Positions 9,990 through 18,696 of a stretch of 64,000 nt of DNA are shown here, piece after piece. The DNA lies in the NCBI RefSeq assembly GCF_028369135.1, contig NZ_JAPWHW010000001.1, positions 124,001 through 188,000 of the forward strand. The letters are read 5' to 3'. Origin of the DNA: Roseovarius sp. ZX-A-9. Lineage in GTDB: Bacteria; Pseudomonadota; Alphaproteobacteria; Rhodobacterales; Rhodobacteraceae. The notes below the pieces were generated by a model. That model was not told the origin of the DNA. It did not search any database and worked only from the letters and a program-made list of their open reading frames with translations. Each line of letters opens with the position of its first letter. Position 1 is the stretch's first letter. The position numbers and the translations under genes were made by a program.

Positions 9990-10067
9990 AAGGCCCGGAC
10001 TGGCCGTATGTCCGGCGGTGGGACACCCTTCCCCAACGAAGGGCGCTTATCTGGAAGGATAGCATCA
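9990..10067 (+). promoter_or_regulatory. Candidate serC leader RNA
   Basis: Two short hairpins lie just before the serC ribosome site: CCGGAC / GTCCGG (9995-10000 / 10010-10015) and CCCTTC / GAAGGG (10026-10031 / 10038-10043). A structured serC leader is a described alphaproteobacterial RNA motif of unknown ligand. I see hairpins in the right place, but did not match the full consensus. Confidence 0.35.
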
Positions 10068-11216
10068 ATGGCTATACAACAACCGGCATCGCGGCCGGCC
10101 AATCCGCGTTTTTCTTCTGGCCCCTGTGCCAAACCCCCCACATTCAATGTTGCCAAACTGGCCGACGCCCCCTTGGGTCGCAGCCACCGTGCCGCTGTCG
10201 GCAAGGCGCGCCTGAAATCGGCCATCGAAGGCACCCGCGAAGTGCTGGGCATCCCTGACGATTACCGTATCGGGATCGTGCCCGCCTCTGATACCGGCGC
10301 GGTCGAGATGGCGATGTGGAACCTACTGGGTGCGCGCAAGGTCGAGATGCTGGCTTGGGAAAGCTTTGGCGCGGGCTGGGTGACGGATGTCGTGAAACAG
10401 CTCAAGCTGGACGCAGAGATCAAGACCGCCGATTACGGCCAGATCGTTGATCTCAGCACCGTCGATACCGACAATGACGTCGTTTTCACATGGAACGGCA
10501 CCACCTCGGGCGTGCGCGTCCCGAATGGCGACTGGATCAAATCCGACCGCGCGGGCCTGACCATCTGCGACGCCACTTCCGCCGCCTTCGCCCAGGACCT
10601 GCCCTGGGACAAGCTGGATGTGACCACCTTCAGCTGGCAGAAAGTGCTGGGCGGCGAGGCCGCGCATGGCATGATCGTGCTCAGCCCCCGCGCAGTGGAG
10701 CGGCTTGAAAGTTACACGCCCCCCTGGCCCCTGCCCAAGATCTTCCGCCTGACCAAAGGCGGCAAGCTGATCGAAGGAATCTTCGAGGGCGCGACGATCA
10801 ACACACCGTCGATGCTGGCGGTCGAAGATTACCTGCTGGCGCTCGACTGGGCGCGCTCGGTGGGTGGCCTCTCGGGCCTGATCGCCCGCGCGGACGCCAA
10901 CACGAAGGTGATCGCGGATTTCTGCGATGCGCGTGACTGGATCGGCAACCTTGCCGTCGATCCCGCCACACGCTCCAACACCTCGGTCTGTCTCAGCTTC
11001 ACCGATCCGCGCATCGCGGACGGCGCCAGTTTTGCCAAGGCCGTCGCCAAACGGCTGGAGGCCGAAGGCGTGGCGCTCGATATCGGCGCCTACCGTGACG
11101 CACCTCCGGGCCTGCGCATCTGGTGCGGCGGCACGGTCGAGACCTCCGATCTGGCGGCACTGATGCCCTGGATCGACTGGGCATACCAATCCGAAATCGC
11201 GAACCTGCCGGGCTAG
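10068..11216 (+). CDS. serC: Phosphoserine aminotransferase
   Basis: SerC is a PLP aminotransferase that makes phosphoserine from phosphohydroxypyruvate and glutamate. The 382-residue product is of the alphaproteobacterial type (N-terminus [16 protein letters not shown]), with the PLP lysine K192 in [14 protein letters not shown] and CDATSAAF upstream. The start ATG 10068 follows GGAAGGA; the open frame continues upstream to 9840 but that part is the leader. It is the first gene of the serC-serA unit; the 110-bp gap before serA holds a strong hairpin and a short tandem repeat. Confidence 0.95.
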   Translation: MAIQQPASRPANPRFSSGPCAKPPTFNVAKLADAPLGRSHRAAVGKARLKSAIEGTREVLGIPDDYRIGIVPASDTGAVEMAMWNLLGARKVEMLAWESFGAGWVTDVVKQLKLDAEIKTADYGQIVDLSTVDTDNDVVFTWNGTTSGVRVPNGDWIKSDRAGLTICDATSAAFAQDLPWDKLDVTTFSWQKVLGGEAAHGMIVLSPRAVERLESYTPPWPLPKIFRLTKGGKLIEGIFEGATINTPSMLAVEDYLLALDWARSVGGLSGLIARADANTKVIADFCDARDWIGNLAVDPATRSNTSVCLSFTDPRIADGASFAKAVAKRLEAEGVALDIGAYRDAPPGLRIWCGGTVETSDLAALMPWIDWAYQSEIANLPG

Positions 11217-11236
11217 AGCCCTGCCTACGGCGCGCA

Positions 11237-11264
11237 GGCGTGCCGGGCTTCAGCCCGGCACGCC
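11237..11264 (+). other. Strong intercistronic hairpin between serC and serA
   Basis: A 13-bp perfect stem GGCGTGCCGGGCT / AGCCCGGCACGCC with a minimal loop lies 20 bp after the serC stop. No T run follows, so it may stabilise the serC mRNA end, act as a weak terminator, or mark an RNA processing site. Confidence 0.6.
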
Positions 11265-11278
11265 ATGCACCGCCCCGT

Positions 11279-11311
11279 TACCGACGCGATACCGACGTAA
11301 TACCGACATCA
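11279..11311 (+). repeat. Three 11-bp direct repeats before serA
   Basis: Three head-to-tail copies TACCGACGCGA, TACCGACGTAA and TACCGACATCA (core TACCGAC) sit 16 bp upstream of the serA start and just before its GGAG. Confidence 0.7.
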
Positions 11312-11326
11312 GAACTGGAGCCCCAA

Positions 11327-12922
11327 ATGGCACCCAAAGTACTCGTCTCCGACAAGCTCTCCGAAACCGCCGTGCAGATCTTCCGCGACCGCGGCATCGA
11401 CGTGGATTTCCAGCCCGACCTGGGCAAGGACAAGGAAAAACTGGCCGAAGTGATTGGCCAGTATGACGGCCTCGCCATCCGGTCCGCCACCAAGGTGACC
11501 GAGAAGATCCTCGCCGCCGCCGACAACCTCAAGGTCATCGCCCGCGCGGGTATCGGCACCGACAATATCGACAAGGTCGCCGCCTCGAAAAAGGGTGTGA
11601 TCGTGATGAACACGCCCTTCGGCAACATGATCACCACCGCCGAACATGCCATCGCGATGATGTTCGCCGTGGCCCGCCAAATCCCCGAGGCCAGCGCATC
11701 AACCCATGCCGGCAAATGGGAAAAGTCCAAATTCATGGGGGTCGAGCTGACCAACAAGACATTGGGCGTTATCGGTGCCGGCAATATCGGCGGCATCGTT
11801 TGCGACCGAGCGCGCGGGCTCAAGATGAAGGTCATCGCCTATGATCCCTTCCTCGGTCAGGAAAAGGCCGACAAGATCGGCGTTGAAAAGGTCGAGCTGG
11901 AAGAGCTGCTGACCCGCGCCGATTTCATCACCCTTCACGTCCCCCTGACGGACCAGACCCGCAACATCCTCAGCCGTGAGGCATTGGAAAAAACCAAACC
12001 CGGCGTGCGCATCATCAACTGCGCCCGTGGCGGTCTGGTCGACGAAGAGGCGCTGGCCGATCTGCTGAAATCCGGCCATGTCGCTGGTGCGGGCTTTGAC
12101 GTCTTCGCCGAGGAACCCGCAACCGAGAACCCGCTGTTCGGCCTGCCGAACGTAGTCTGCACCCCACATCTGGGCGCAGCCACCACCGAGGCACAGGAAA
12201 ACGTGGCGCTGCAAGTGGCCGAACAGATGTCGGATTACCTGCTGACCGGTGCCGTGACCAACGCGCTGAACATGCCCTCGGTGACTGCCGAAGAGGCCAA
12301 GGTCATGGGCCCGTGGATCAAGCTTGCCGACCATCTGGGCGCCTTCATCGGCCAGATGACCACCGAGCCGATCAAGGCGATCAACATCCTCTATGATGGT
12401 GTCGCATCGGATATGAACCTGGCAGCCCTGACCAGCGCCGCCGTGGCGGGTATCATGAAATCGGTCAACCCCGAGGTAAACATGGTTTCCGCCCCCGTGG
12501 TGGCCAAGGAACGCGGCGTCAAGATCAGCACCACCAAGCAGGACAAGTCCGGCGCATTCGAGGGTTATATCAAGCTGACCGTGGTCACGGATCAACGTGA
12601 ACGCTCCATCGGTGGCACGGTGTTCTCGGATGGCAAACCTCGCTTCATCCAGATCAAGGGTATCAATATCGACGCTGAAATCGGCGAATACATGCTCTAC
12701 ACTACCAACCGCGACGAGCCGGGCATTATCGGTGCCCTGGGCCAGACGCTGGGCGGCAACGGGGTGAACATCGCCAACTTTACCCTTGGTCGAATCGCTC
12801 CGGGTGGCGAGGCGATTGCCCTTCTCTATGTCGATGCGCCGGTACCACAGAATCTGATCGAAAAGCTGCACGAAACCGGCCTCTTCCAGCAGATCAAGCC
12901 GCTCCACTTCGACGTCGGCTGA
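11327..12922 (+). CDS. serA: D-3-phosphoglycerate dehydrogenase
   Basis: SerA oxidises 3-phosphoglycerate to phosphohydroxypyruvate with NAD, the first step of serine synthesis. The 531-residue protein is the long form: catalytic and NAD-binding domain (GAGNIGG around 150-156; Arg in NCARGGLVDEEA, Glu in AEEPATENP, His in TPHLGAATTEA), then an intervening ASB domain from about 320, and a C-terminal ACT domain from about 455 (EYMLYTTNRDEPGIIGALG) that usually binds serine for feedback. The start is ATG 11327 with GGAG six bases before. A terminator follows at 12929. Confidence 0.96.
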   Translation: MAPKVLVSDKLSETAVQIFRDRGIDVDFQPDLGKDKEKLAEVIGQYDGLAIRSATKVTEKILAAADNLKVIARAGIGTDNIDKVAASKKGVIVMNTPFGNMITTAEHAIAMMFAVARQIPEASASTHAGKWEKSKFMGVELTNKTLGVIGAGNIGGIVCDRARGLKMKVIAYDPFLGQEKADKIGVEKVELEELLTRADFITLHVPLTDQTRNILSREALEKTKPGVRIINCARGGLVDEEALADLLKSGHVAGAGFDVFAEEPATENPLFGLPNVVCTPHLGAATTEAQENVALQVAEQMSDYLLTGAVTNALNMPSVTAEEAKVMGPWIKLADHLGAFIGQMTTEPIKAINILYDGVASDMNLAALTSAAVAGIMKSVNPEVNMVSAPVVAKERGVKISTTKQDKSGAFEGYIKLTVVTDQRERSIGGTVFSDGKPRFIQIKGINIDAEIGEYMLYTTNRDEPGIIGALGQTLGGNGVNIANFTLGRIAPGGEAIALLYVDAPVPQNLIEKLHETGLFQQIKPLHFDVG

Positions 12923-12928
12923 ACCTGA

Positions 12929-12960
12929 CACGCGGCCCGGGGCACGTCCGGGGCCGCGTG
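12929..12960 (+). terminator. Terminator of serC-serA
   Basis: A ten-bp perfect stem CACGCGGCCC / GGGCCGCGTG begins 7 bp after the serA stop, followed by CTTGTGCCTT. Confidence 0.65.
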
Positions 12961-13019
12961 CTTGTGCCTTGCCTGGCCTGTCCCCGCGTTCCATAGTCAG
13001 CCCCGGAAAGGGGCCTTTG

Positions 13020-14309
13020 ATGAGTATGCAGGACCAGCTAAAGGCAGCGATTACGGCGCGGCGCGATGACCTTATCGCGCTGACGCAGGATCTGATCCGC
13101 ATTCCCACGCTCAACCCGCCGGGCGCGCATTACCTGGAAATCTGCGAATATCTCGACCGCCGCCTTCTGGGCGCGGGCTTCGAGACAGAACTGATCCGCG
13201 CCACAGGTGCACCGGGCGACAGTGACCAATACCCGCGCTGGAACATCGTAGCACGGCGCGCAGGCACCGATGCGGGCGACTGCGTGCATTTCAACAGCCA
13301 TATCGACGTGGTCGAGGTCGGCCATGGCTGGACGGTTGATCCCTTCGGCGGCGAAGTCATCGACGGCAAGATCTATGGGCGCGGCGCCTGCGACATGAAA
13401 GGCGGGCTGGCCGCCTCGATCATCGCCGCCGAGGCCTTTGTCGAAACCTGCCCCGACTACGCAGGCGCGATCGAGATCAGCGGAACAGCGGACGAGGAAT
13501 CCGGCGGCTTTGGCGGCGTCGCCTACCTGGCCGAGCGCGGCTATTTCGATCCCGCCCGCGTACAGCATGTCATCATCCCCGAACCCCTGAACAAGGAGCG
13601 CATCTGCCTAGGCCATCGCGGCGTCTGGTGGGCCGAGCTGGAAACCAAGGGCGAGATCGCCCACGGCTCGATGCCCTTTCTCGGGGATTGCGCGGTGCGC
13701 CACATGGGGGCCGTGGTGGCCGAGATGGAGCGCAGCCTGTTTCCCGCGCTGGCCGCACGCCGCACCGATATGCCAGTGGTGCCCGACGGCGCGCGTCAGT
13801 CCACGCTCAACATCAACTCGATCCATGGCGGCGAGCCAGAACAGGCGTTGGACTATACCGGCCTGCCCAGCCCCTGCGTGCCCGACCGCTGCCGCATGGT
13901 GATCGACCGGCGATTCCTGATCGAAGAGGACATCACCGAGGTCGAGGCCGAATTCCGTGCCATGCTTGCCCGTGTCGGCGCCGCGCGCACCGGATTTGAC
14001 TATGATCTGCGCGAACTGCACCGTGTCCTGCCCAGCATGACCGACAGGGATGCGCCCATCGTCACCACCGTCGCCCGCGCGATCGAGGCGACGCTGGGCC
14101 ACCCGCCGGATTACGTGGTCAGCCCCGGCACCTATGACCAGAAACATATCGACCGGATCGGGCGGCTGAAGAACTGCATCGCCTATGGGCCGGGAATTCT
14201 CGACCTGGCGCATAAACCTGACGAATATGTCGGGATCGACGACATGGTGCAGGCTGCGCAGGTGATGGCTTTGAGCCTGGCAGAACTGCTGGTGCCCGTA
14301 GACCCTTGA
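13020..14309 (+). CDS. M20 family metallopeptidase, ArgE/DapE type
   Basis: This 429-residue zinc-dependent deacylase belongs to the acetylornithine deacetylase/succinyl-diaminopimelate desuccinylase group. Metal ligands and catalytic residues are visible: H94 and D96 (SHIDVVEVG), D125 (CDMKGG), the E159-E160 pair (DEESGG), Glu/Asp in IIPEP and His in LAHKPDE. The lid domain lies between about 190 and 310. dapD lies 11 kb away, but the long N-terminus and the use of ESGGFGG point to the general ArgE/DapE-like subgroup rather than DapE itself, so the acyl-amino-acid substrate is open. The ATG at 13020 is chosen (MSMQDQLKAAI), preceded by GGAAAGGGG. Confidence 0.82.
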   Translation: MSMQDQLKAAITARRDDLIALTQDLIRIPTLNPPGAHYLEICEYLDRRLLGAGFETELIRATGAPGDSDQYPRWNIVARRAGTDAGDCVHFNSHIDVVEVGHGWTVDPFGGEVIDGKIYGRGACDMKGGLAASIIAAEAFVETCPDYAGAIEISGTADEESGGFGGVAYLAERGYFDPARVQHVIIPEPLNKERICLGHRGVWWAELETKGEIAHGSMPFLGDCAVRHMGAVVAEMERSLFPALAARRTDMPVVPDGARQSTLNINSIHGGEPEQALDYTGLPSPCVPDRCRMVIDRRFLIEEDITEVEAEFRAMLARVGAARTGFDYDLRELHRVLPSMTDRDAPIVTTVARAIEATLGHPPDYVVSPGTYDQKHIDRIGRLKNCIAYGPGILDLAHKPDEYVGIDDMVQAAQVMALSLAELLVPVDP

Positions 14310-14345
14310 TTTGTGCCTATCCCCGGCCCGGCATTGCCGGGAAAC

Positions 14346-14365
14346 GCCACGCGCGCAGGCGTGGC
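14346..14365. terminator. Hairpin between M20 peptidase and lysR genes
   Basis: GCCACGC / GCGTGGC, a 7-bp stem with a 6-nt loop, lies between convergent genes; a second GC-rich dyad (CCCGGC/GCCGGG) is 15 bp to the left. Confidence 0.45.
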
Positions 14366-14371
14366 TGGAGT

Positions 14372-15271
14372 TTACGTGGCATAGGGTGAATTGAAGGCAT
14401 GCCGGAAGTAGTCATAAATCAATTGCATCTGAGGTGAAAAACCGGCGTCCCTGCGCCAGGCCAGCCCGACATCCATCGTCGGCACCGGCGTTTCGGTCAT
14501 GACCGTGGCGATGCGCTTACCCTCCAGCGACCATGGCCGATACACCATGTCCGACAGGATCGCGACCCCCTGCCCGTTGGCCACCATCGAGCGAACGGCC
14601 TCGACCGACGAGGTGCGCAGACTGACCTTCGGCTGGACCTTCTGCTGGCTCCAGTATTTCATCGCGGTGTTCGCCGCTTCGTCGACGGTCAGCATTATAT
14701 AATGCTCTTCGGCGATGTCGTCGAAATCCACCTTGGTGCGATGTGCAAAGCGGTGACCGCTGGACACCCACAACCGCCGGGTGGAGCGCATCAGGGTTTC
14801 GCAATCCAGCTCGGGGTTACTGATGTTCGATGTAAGCAGAACCGCGATATCGAACCGGTCAGATAACAGCCCCTCTTCAATGCTGTCGCGGTTCTGCTCG
14901 AACAGGCGAATATCCAGATTGGGATGCAGGCGGCGTAGCCGATCCAGATGAAAGGGAAGGAAATACCCGATTACCGTATAGCTGGCAGCAATGCGAATCG
15001 TGCCCGAGCTGCCCGAGTTGCGATGCCGCAGGCTTTGGGCTTCTTCGACCTTCGACAGGATCGCATAGGCCGACGTCAGCAGATCGCGCCCGGCGTCGGT
15101 CAGTTCCATGCCGTGATGGGTGCGCAGGAACAACGTCGTGCCCAGCGAGGTTTCCAGCTCGCGAATCGCGGCGGTGACCGAGGATTGCGAGATCGACAGG
15201 GCCGTGGCAGCGCGGCTGACCTGCCCTGTCTCGGCGGTGGCGACAAAATATTTCAACTGTCGAAAATTCAA
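14372..15271 (-). CDS. LysR-family regulator divergent from the pxp/biotin carboxylase operon
   Basis: This is a typical LysR regulator of about 299 residues: winged helix-turn-helix at residues 1-60 (NFRQLKYFVATAETGQVSRA, then ALSISQSSVTAAIRELE) and an effector domain from about 90. I prefer a TTG start at 15271, because GGGAGG lies just before it and it gives the standard N-terminus MNFRQLKYF; a GTG at 15292 is the alternative. It is divergent from pxpA, with a perfect palindrome at 15296-15316 in the gap, so it most likely controls that operon and perhaps itself. The inducer is unknown, probably the operon's substrate. Confidence 0.88.
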   Translation of the reverse strand: MNFRQLKYFVATAETGQVSRAATALSISQSSVTAAIRELETSLGTTLFLRTHHGMELTDAGRDLLTSAYAILSKVEEAQSLRHRNSGSSGTIRIAASYTVIGYFLPFHLDRLRRLHPNLDIRLFEQNRDSIEEGLLSDRFDIAVLLTSNISNPELDCETLMRSTRRLWVSSGHRFAHRTKVDFDDIAEEHYIMLTVDEAANTAMKYWSQQKVQPKVSLRTSSVEAVRSMVANGQGVAILSDMVYRPWSLEGKRIATVMTETPVPTMDVGLAWRRDAGFSPQMQLIYDYFRHAFNSPYAT

Positions 15272-15295
15272 CGCGCCCTCCCAAACCAACACAGA

Positions 15296-15316
15296 ATTAT
15301 CGGAATTTCCGATAAT
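15296..15316. promoter_or_regulatory. Perfect palindrome, likely LysR operator
   Basis: Half-sites ATTATCGGAA and TTCCGATAAT around one central T make a 10+10 bp perfect dyad containing a T-N11-A LysR box. It lies 24 bp upstream of the regulator start and 80 bp upstream of pxpA. Confidence 0.8.
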
Positions 15317-15396
15317 GTTGCATCAGAAATCTGAAATTTACAAACACTCTTCTTCATTGCAAGCTTCCTCGTGGCAACCTGAAGGGGGGATGTTTG

Positions 15397-16185
15397 ATGC
15401 GTACGATTGTCGATCTCAATTGCGACATGGGCGAGGGTTTTGGCCATTGGACCTACGGCGACGCTCCCGATGAAGCACTCATGGCGATCATCAGTTCCGC
15501 CAATGTGGCCACCGGATTTCACGCGGGCGACCCCAATTCTATGAACCGGGTTGCCGCGCTGGCCAAGGCGCATGGCGTCGGGCTTGGTGCGCACCCTTCC
15601 TACAATGATTTGCAAGGGTTCGGGCGCCGCCGCATCGACGCCGCCACGGACGAGCTGGTCAACGATATCCTTTACCAGATCGGTGCCCTGCGGGAATTTG
15701 GCCGCCGTCACGACGTGACGTTGAGCCATGTCAAACCGCATGGCGCCCTCTATATGGAGGCGGCGCGCAACGAGGAACTGTCGCGCCATCTGGTCGAAAC
15801 CTTGCAGCAGACGAGTCCCGACTTGATCCTGTTCTGCATGGGAGCGTCCAAGACCTATGAGGTGGCCAAGCGGCTTTCACAGCCGGTGGTGCGCGAATTC
15901 TATTCCGACCGAGAATATGGCGACGACGGGATTATCGTTTTCACCCGCAAGCCGACGGCGATGGATCCCGATACCATCGCGCAAAAATGCCTGCGCGCCT
16001 GCAAAGAAGGCAAGGTCGAAACCGCCAGCGGCAAGGTGATCGACGTCGCGTTTGAATCGATCTGCGTTCATTCCGATACGCCCGGTGCGGTCCAGATCCT
16101 CAGCGCCATTCGAAAGACACTGAACGAAAACGATATCTCCATTGCCCCCGCCAGGGACGTCTTGGCGCAGAGCAGTGATACCTGA
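15397..16185 (+). CDS. pxpA: PxpA / LamB-YcsF family 5-oxoprolinase subunit A
   Basis: PxpA is the hydrolase-like subunit (YcsF family) of the bacterial ATP-dependent 5-oxoprolinase PxpABC. The 262-residue product has the family start [12 protein letters not shown], then [32 protein letters not shown] and, near the end, SICVHSDTP. The ATG at 15397 is chosen, six bases after a GGGGGGA; a TTG directly before and an ATG in another frame are ignored. It is the first gene of an operon with biotin carrier, biotin carboxylase, pxpB and pxpC. The true substrate may be a lactam other than 5-oxoproline. Confidence 0.9.
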   Translation: MRTIVDLNCDMGEGFGHWTYGDAPDEALMAIISSANVATGFHAGDPNSMNRVAALAKAHGVGLGAHPSYNDLQGFGRRRIDAATDELVNDILYQIGALREFGRRHDVTLSHVKPHGALYMEAARNEELSRHLVETLQQTSPDLILFCMGASKTYEVAKRLSQPVVREFYSDREYGDDGIIVFTRKPTAMDPDTIAQKCLRACKEGKVETASGKVIDVAFESICVHSDTPGAVQILSAIRKTLNENDISIAPARDVLAQSSDT

Positions 16186-16209
16186 GACCTTTTCAAGGAG
16201 ACACGACTC

Positions 16210-16443
16210 ATGGCTGACATCCAGTCCCCGGTTCCCGGCACATTCTATCACCGCCCCTCGCCCGAAGACGCCGCTTTCAAATCTGCAGGCGACAGTGTTG
16301 CCGTCGGCGACACCATCGGGTTGGTCGAGGTGATGAAATCCTTCATCGAAGTGCAAGCCGAAGAGGCAGGCACCTTCGCGGGTTACGAAATCGAGAACGA
16401 AGCACCCGTCTCGGCGGGTGACGTTCTGGCGAAGTTGAAGTGA
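16210..16443 (+). CDS. Small biotin carrier protein (AccB-like)
   Basis: This 77-residue stand-alone biotinyl domain carries the biotin attachment lysine K43 in EVMKSF, preceded by a hydrophobic strand and followed by VQAEEAGTFAGYEIENEAPV, the usual swinging-arm fold. It lacks the N-terminal extension and the thumb of E. coli AccB (about 156 residues), and so is unlikely to be the housekeeping acetyl-CoA carboxylase carrier. The start follows AAGGAGA; one base separates its stop from the next gene. It should be biotinylated by BirA and serve the biotin carboxylase downstream. Confidence 0.9.
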   Translation: MADIQSPVPGTFYHRPSPEDAAFKSAGDSVAVGDTIGLVEVMKSFIEVQAEEAGTFAGYEIENEAPVSAGDVLAKLK

Positions 16444-16444
16444 A

Positions 16445-17824
16445 ATGAGCATCCAGCGCCTTTTCATTGCCAACCGTGGCGAAATCGCCGTGCGCATCGT
16501 GCGGGCTGCGAAAACGCTGGGTATCCATACAATTCAGGCCCATTCCGAGGCCGATGCCGACATGCTGGCCGTGCGCATGGCCGATGAGGCCGTCTGCATA
16601 GGCCCGGCACAAGCCGCGAAATCCTACCTGGACATTGACGCGGTCGTTGGGGCGGCACGGGATGTGGGCGCCGACGCGGTGCATCCGGGCTACGGCTTTC
16701 TCGCCGAAAGCCCGGCCTTTGCCCGCGCCGTGACCGAGGCCGGGATGGTCTTTGTCGGCCCGTCCGCTGACACGATCCAGAGCATGGGCGACAAGGTATC
16801 GGCCCGCCAGGCCGCCGAGGCGGCGGGCGTTCCTGTCGTCCCCGGATCGGACGGGCGGGTGGATGACATGGACCTCGCCGCCAAGCTGGCGGATCAGATC
16901 GGCTATCCGGTGATGATCAAGGCCAGCGCCGGTGGCGGCGGGCGCGGCATCCGCATCGCCGAAACACCCGAAGAGCTGGCCAAGCTGGCGCCGCAGGCCC
17001 GCCAAGAGGCTCAGGCCGCTTTCGGCGACGGCGGTATCTATATCGAAAAGGTCATCCGCCAGCCGCGCCATATCGAAGTGCAGATCCTGGGCGACGGCAC
17101 CCACGCCGTCCATTGCTTCGAGCGTGAATGCTCGCTTCAGCGCCGCCGCCAGAAAGTGTGGGAAGAAGCGCCCGCTTTCGATCTGCCCGAGGCCACGCGA
17201 CAGGCCATGTGCCAAAGCGCCGTCGATCTGGCCGAAGCCGTGGGATACCGCGGTGCCGGGACGGTCGAATACCTCTATGACCGGCAGGCGGATGCGTATT
17301 ACTTCATCGAGATGAACACGCGTATCCAGGTCGAACACCCGGTCACCGAGATGATCACCGGTCTTGATCTGGTTGCCCTGATGATCCGCATCGCGGGGGG
17401 AGAGCCCCTGCCGATCTCTCAGGACGACATCAAGCTGAATGGCCATGCCATAGAAGTGAGGCTCAACGCCGAAGACCCTCTGAATAAATTCATGCCGTTT
17501 CCCGGCAAGGTCGCCGCGCTGGATCTGCCGGAGTCGGACGGCATCCGCGTCGATCACTTTCTCTACGAAGGCTATCAGATACCACCTTTCTACGATTCAC
17601 TCATCGGCAAGCTGATCGTCCACGCGGGCACCCGCGAACAGGCAATCGACAAGATGCAGGCCGCGCTTGATGACATCCGGATCGACGGCCTCAAGACCAC
17701 CATCCCGCTGCACAAGGCACTGGCACGGTCCGATGACCTGCGCGCGGGCCGTATCCATACCCAATGGCTGGAGCCGTGGCTGGACGCGGGCAATCTCACC
17801 GACCAGACAGGAGGAGCATCGTGA
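16445..17824 (+). CDS. Biotin carboxylase (AccC-like) of the pxp operon
   Basis: This 459-residue ATP-grasp biotin carboxylase carries out the ATP- and bicarbonate-dependent carboxylation of biotin. It has the N-terminal ANRGEIAVRI, the glycine loop KASAGGGGRGIR near 160, ECSLQRRRQK, and the catalytic EMNTRIQVEHPVTE. It differs from housekeeping AccC in context: no accA/accD nearby, with PxpB/PxpC homologues where a carboxyltransferase would be. Its stop TGA overlaps the GTG start of pxpB (GTGA), so the proteins are probably made in stoichiometric amounts. It is the BC partner of a likely split urea-carboxylase-like complex. Confidence 0.92.
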   Translation: MSIQRLFIANRGEIAVRIVRAAKTLGIHTIQAHSEADADMLAVRMADEAVCIGPAQAAKSYLDIDAVVGAARDVGADAVHPGYGFLAESPAFARAVTEAGMVFVGPSADTIQSMGDKVSARQAAEAAGVPVVPGSDGRVDDMDLAAKLADQIGYPVMIKASAGGGGRGIRIAETPEELAKLAPQARQEAQAAFGDGGIYIEKVIRQPRHIEVQILGDGTHAVHCFERECSLQRRRQKVWEEAPAFDLPEATRQAMCQSAVDLAEAVGYRGAGTVEYLYDRQADAYYFIEMNTRIQVEHPVTEMITGLDLVALMIRIAGGEPLPISQDDIKLNGHAIEVRLNAEDPLNKFMPFPGKVAALDLPESDGIRVDHFLYEGYQIPPFYDSLIGKLIVHAGTREQAIDKMQAALDDIRIDGLKTTIPLHKALARSDDLRAGRIHTQWLEPWLDAGNLTDQTGGAS

Positions 17825-18696
17825 AGACACGGTATTCATACGGCGGCGACGAGCATATCTTCGTCGAGATGGATGAGGAGATGTCGCTGGACGCGTTTTT
17901 CAAATCCCTCGCCATGAACAACGCGGCGCGCGAAGCGAACATCGAAGGCGTGCGCGAGATCTGCCCCGCCAACGCGTCCTTCCAGGTGCGTTACGACCCC
18001 GAGGTGATCGCGCCCGACGCGATGATGGCCAAGCTGAAAGAGCTGGAGAAGAAAGCCGAGAACGCCGAAAAACGGCTGGAAACGCGCATCATCGAAGTGC
18101 CCGTGTTTTATCAGGATCCGTGGACACATGACTGTGTCATGCGCTTTCGCGAGCGGCATCAGGATCCTTCGGGCACCGATCTGGACTATGCCGCACGCAT
18201 CAACGGCTATGACAGTGTCGAGAGCTTCATCGAGGCACATCACTCGGCGCCGTGGTTCGTGTCGATGGTCGGCTTTGTCTCTGGTCTTCCCTTCCTGTAC
18301 CAACTCGTCGAACGCGACAAGCAGATCGAGGTGCCGAAATACCTCAAGCCGCGCACCGACACCCCCAAGCAGACGGTCGGGTATGGCGGGTGCTTTTCCT
18401 GCATCTATTCCGTGCGCGGTGCGGGCGGTTACCAGATGTTCGGGATCACGCCGCTGACCATCTTCGATGCCGACCAGAAGGTGAGTTATCTCAAGGACTT
18501 CATGGTTTTCTTCAAGCCCGGCGACATCGTCAAATGGAAGCCCATAGACCGCGCCGAGTATGACCGCATCCTGAAGGCAGTCGAGGATGGCACATACCAG
18601 CCGCGCATCGCCAAGGTCACTTTTGATCTAGAGGAATTCAACGGCGACATGGAAGGCACCAACGCCAAGCTGATGGAGGCTCTCAATGACGTTTGA
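17821..18696 (+). CDS. pxpB: PxpB / KipI-like allophanate hydrolase subunit 1 (AHS1), long form
   Basis: This is an AHS1/KipI-family protein. The GTG at 17821 is used because GGAGGAGC lies just before and MKTRYSYGGDEHIFVEM is the usual beginning; the frame open further upstream is in accC. It has 291 residues, clearly longer than E. coli PxpB (about 220), with a charged helix (KLKELEKKAENAEKRLE) and an insert VPVFYQDPWTHDCVMRFRER ahead of the conserved core GFVSGLPFLYQL and YGGCFSCIYSVRGAGGYQMF. Established homology of KipI/KipA with the carboxyltransferase of urea carboxylase makes this part of the acceptor-binding half. It overlaps pxpC by 11 bp. Confidence 0.85.
   Translation: MKTRYSYGGDEHIFVEMDEEMSLDAFFKSLAMNNAAREANIEGVREICPANASFQVRYDPEVIAPDAMMAKLKELEKKAENAEKRLETRIIEVPVFYQDPWTHDCVMRFRERHQDPSGTDLDYAARINGYDSVESFIEAHHSAPWFVSMVGFVSGLPFLYQLVERDKQIEVPKYLKPRTDTPKQTVGYGGCFSCIYSVRGAGGYQMFGITPLTIFDADQKVSYLKDFMVFFKPGDIVKWKPIDRAEYDRILKAVEDGTYQPRIAKVTFDLEEFNGDMEGTNAKLMEALNDV

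Noticed and set aside
11699..13114. 471-residue open frame opposite serA
   Set aside because: Shadow of serA and the M20 gene; His/Gly/Arg-rich with no family pattern.
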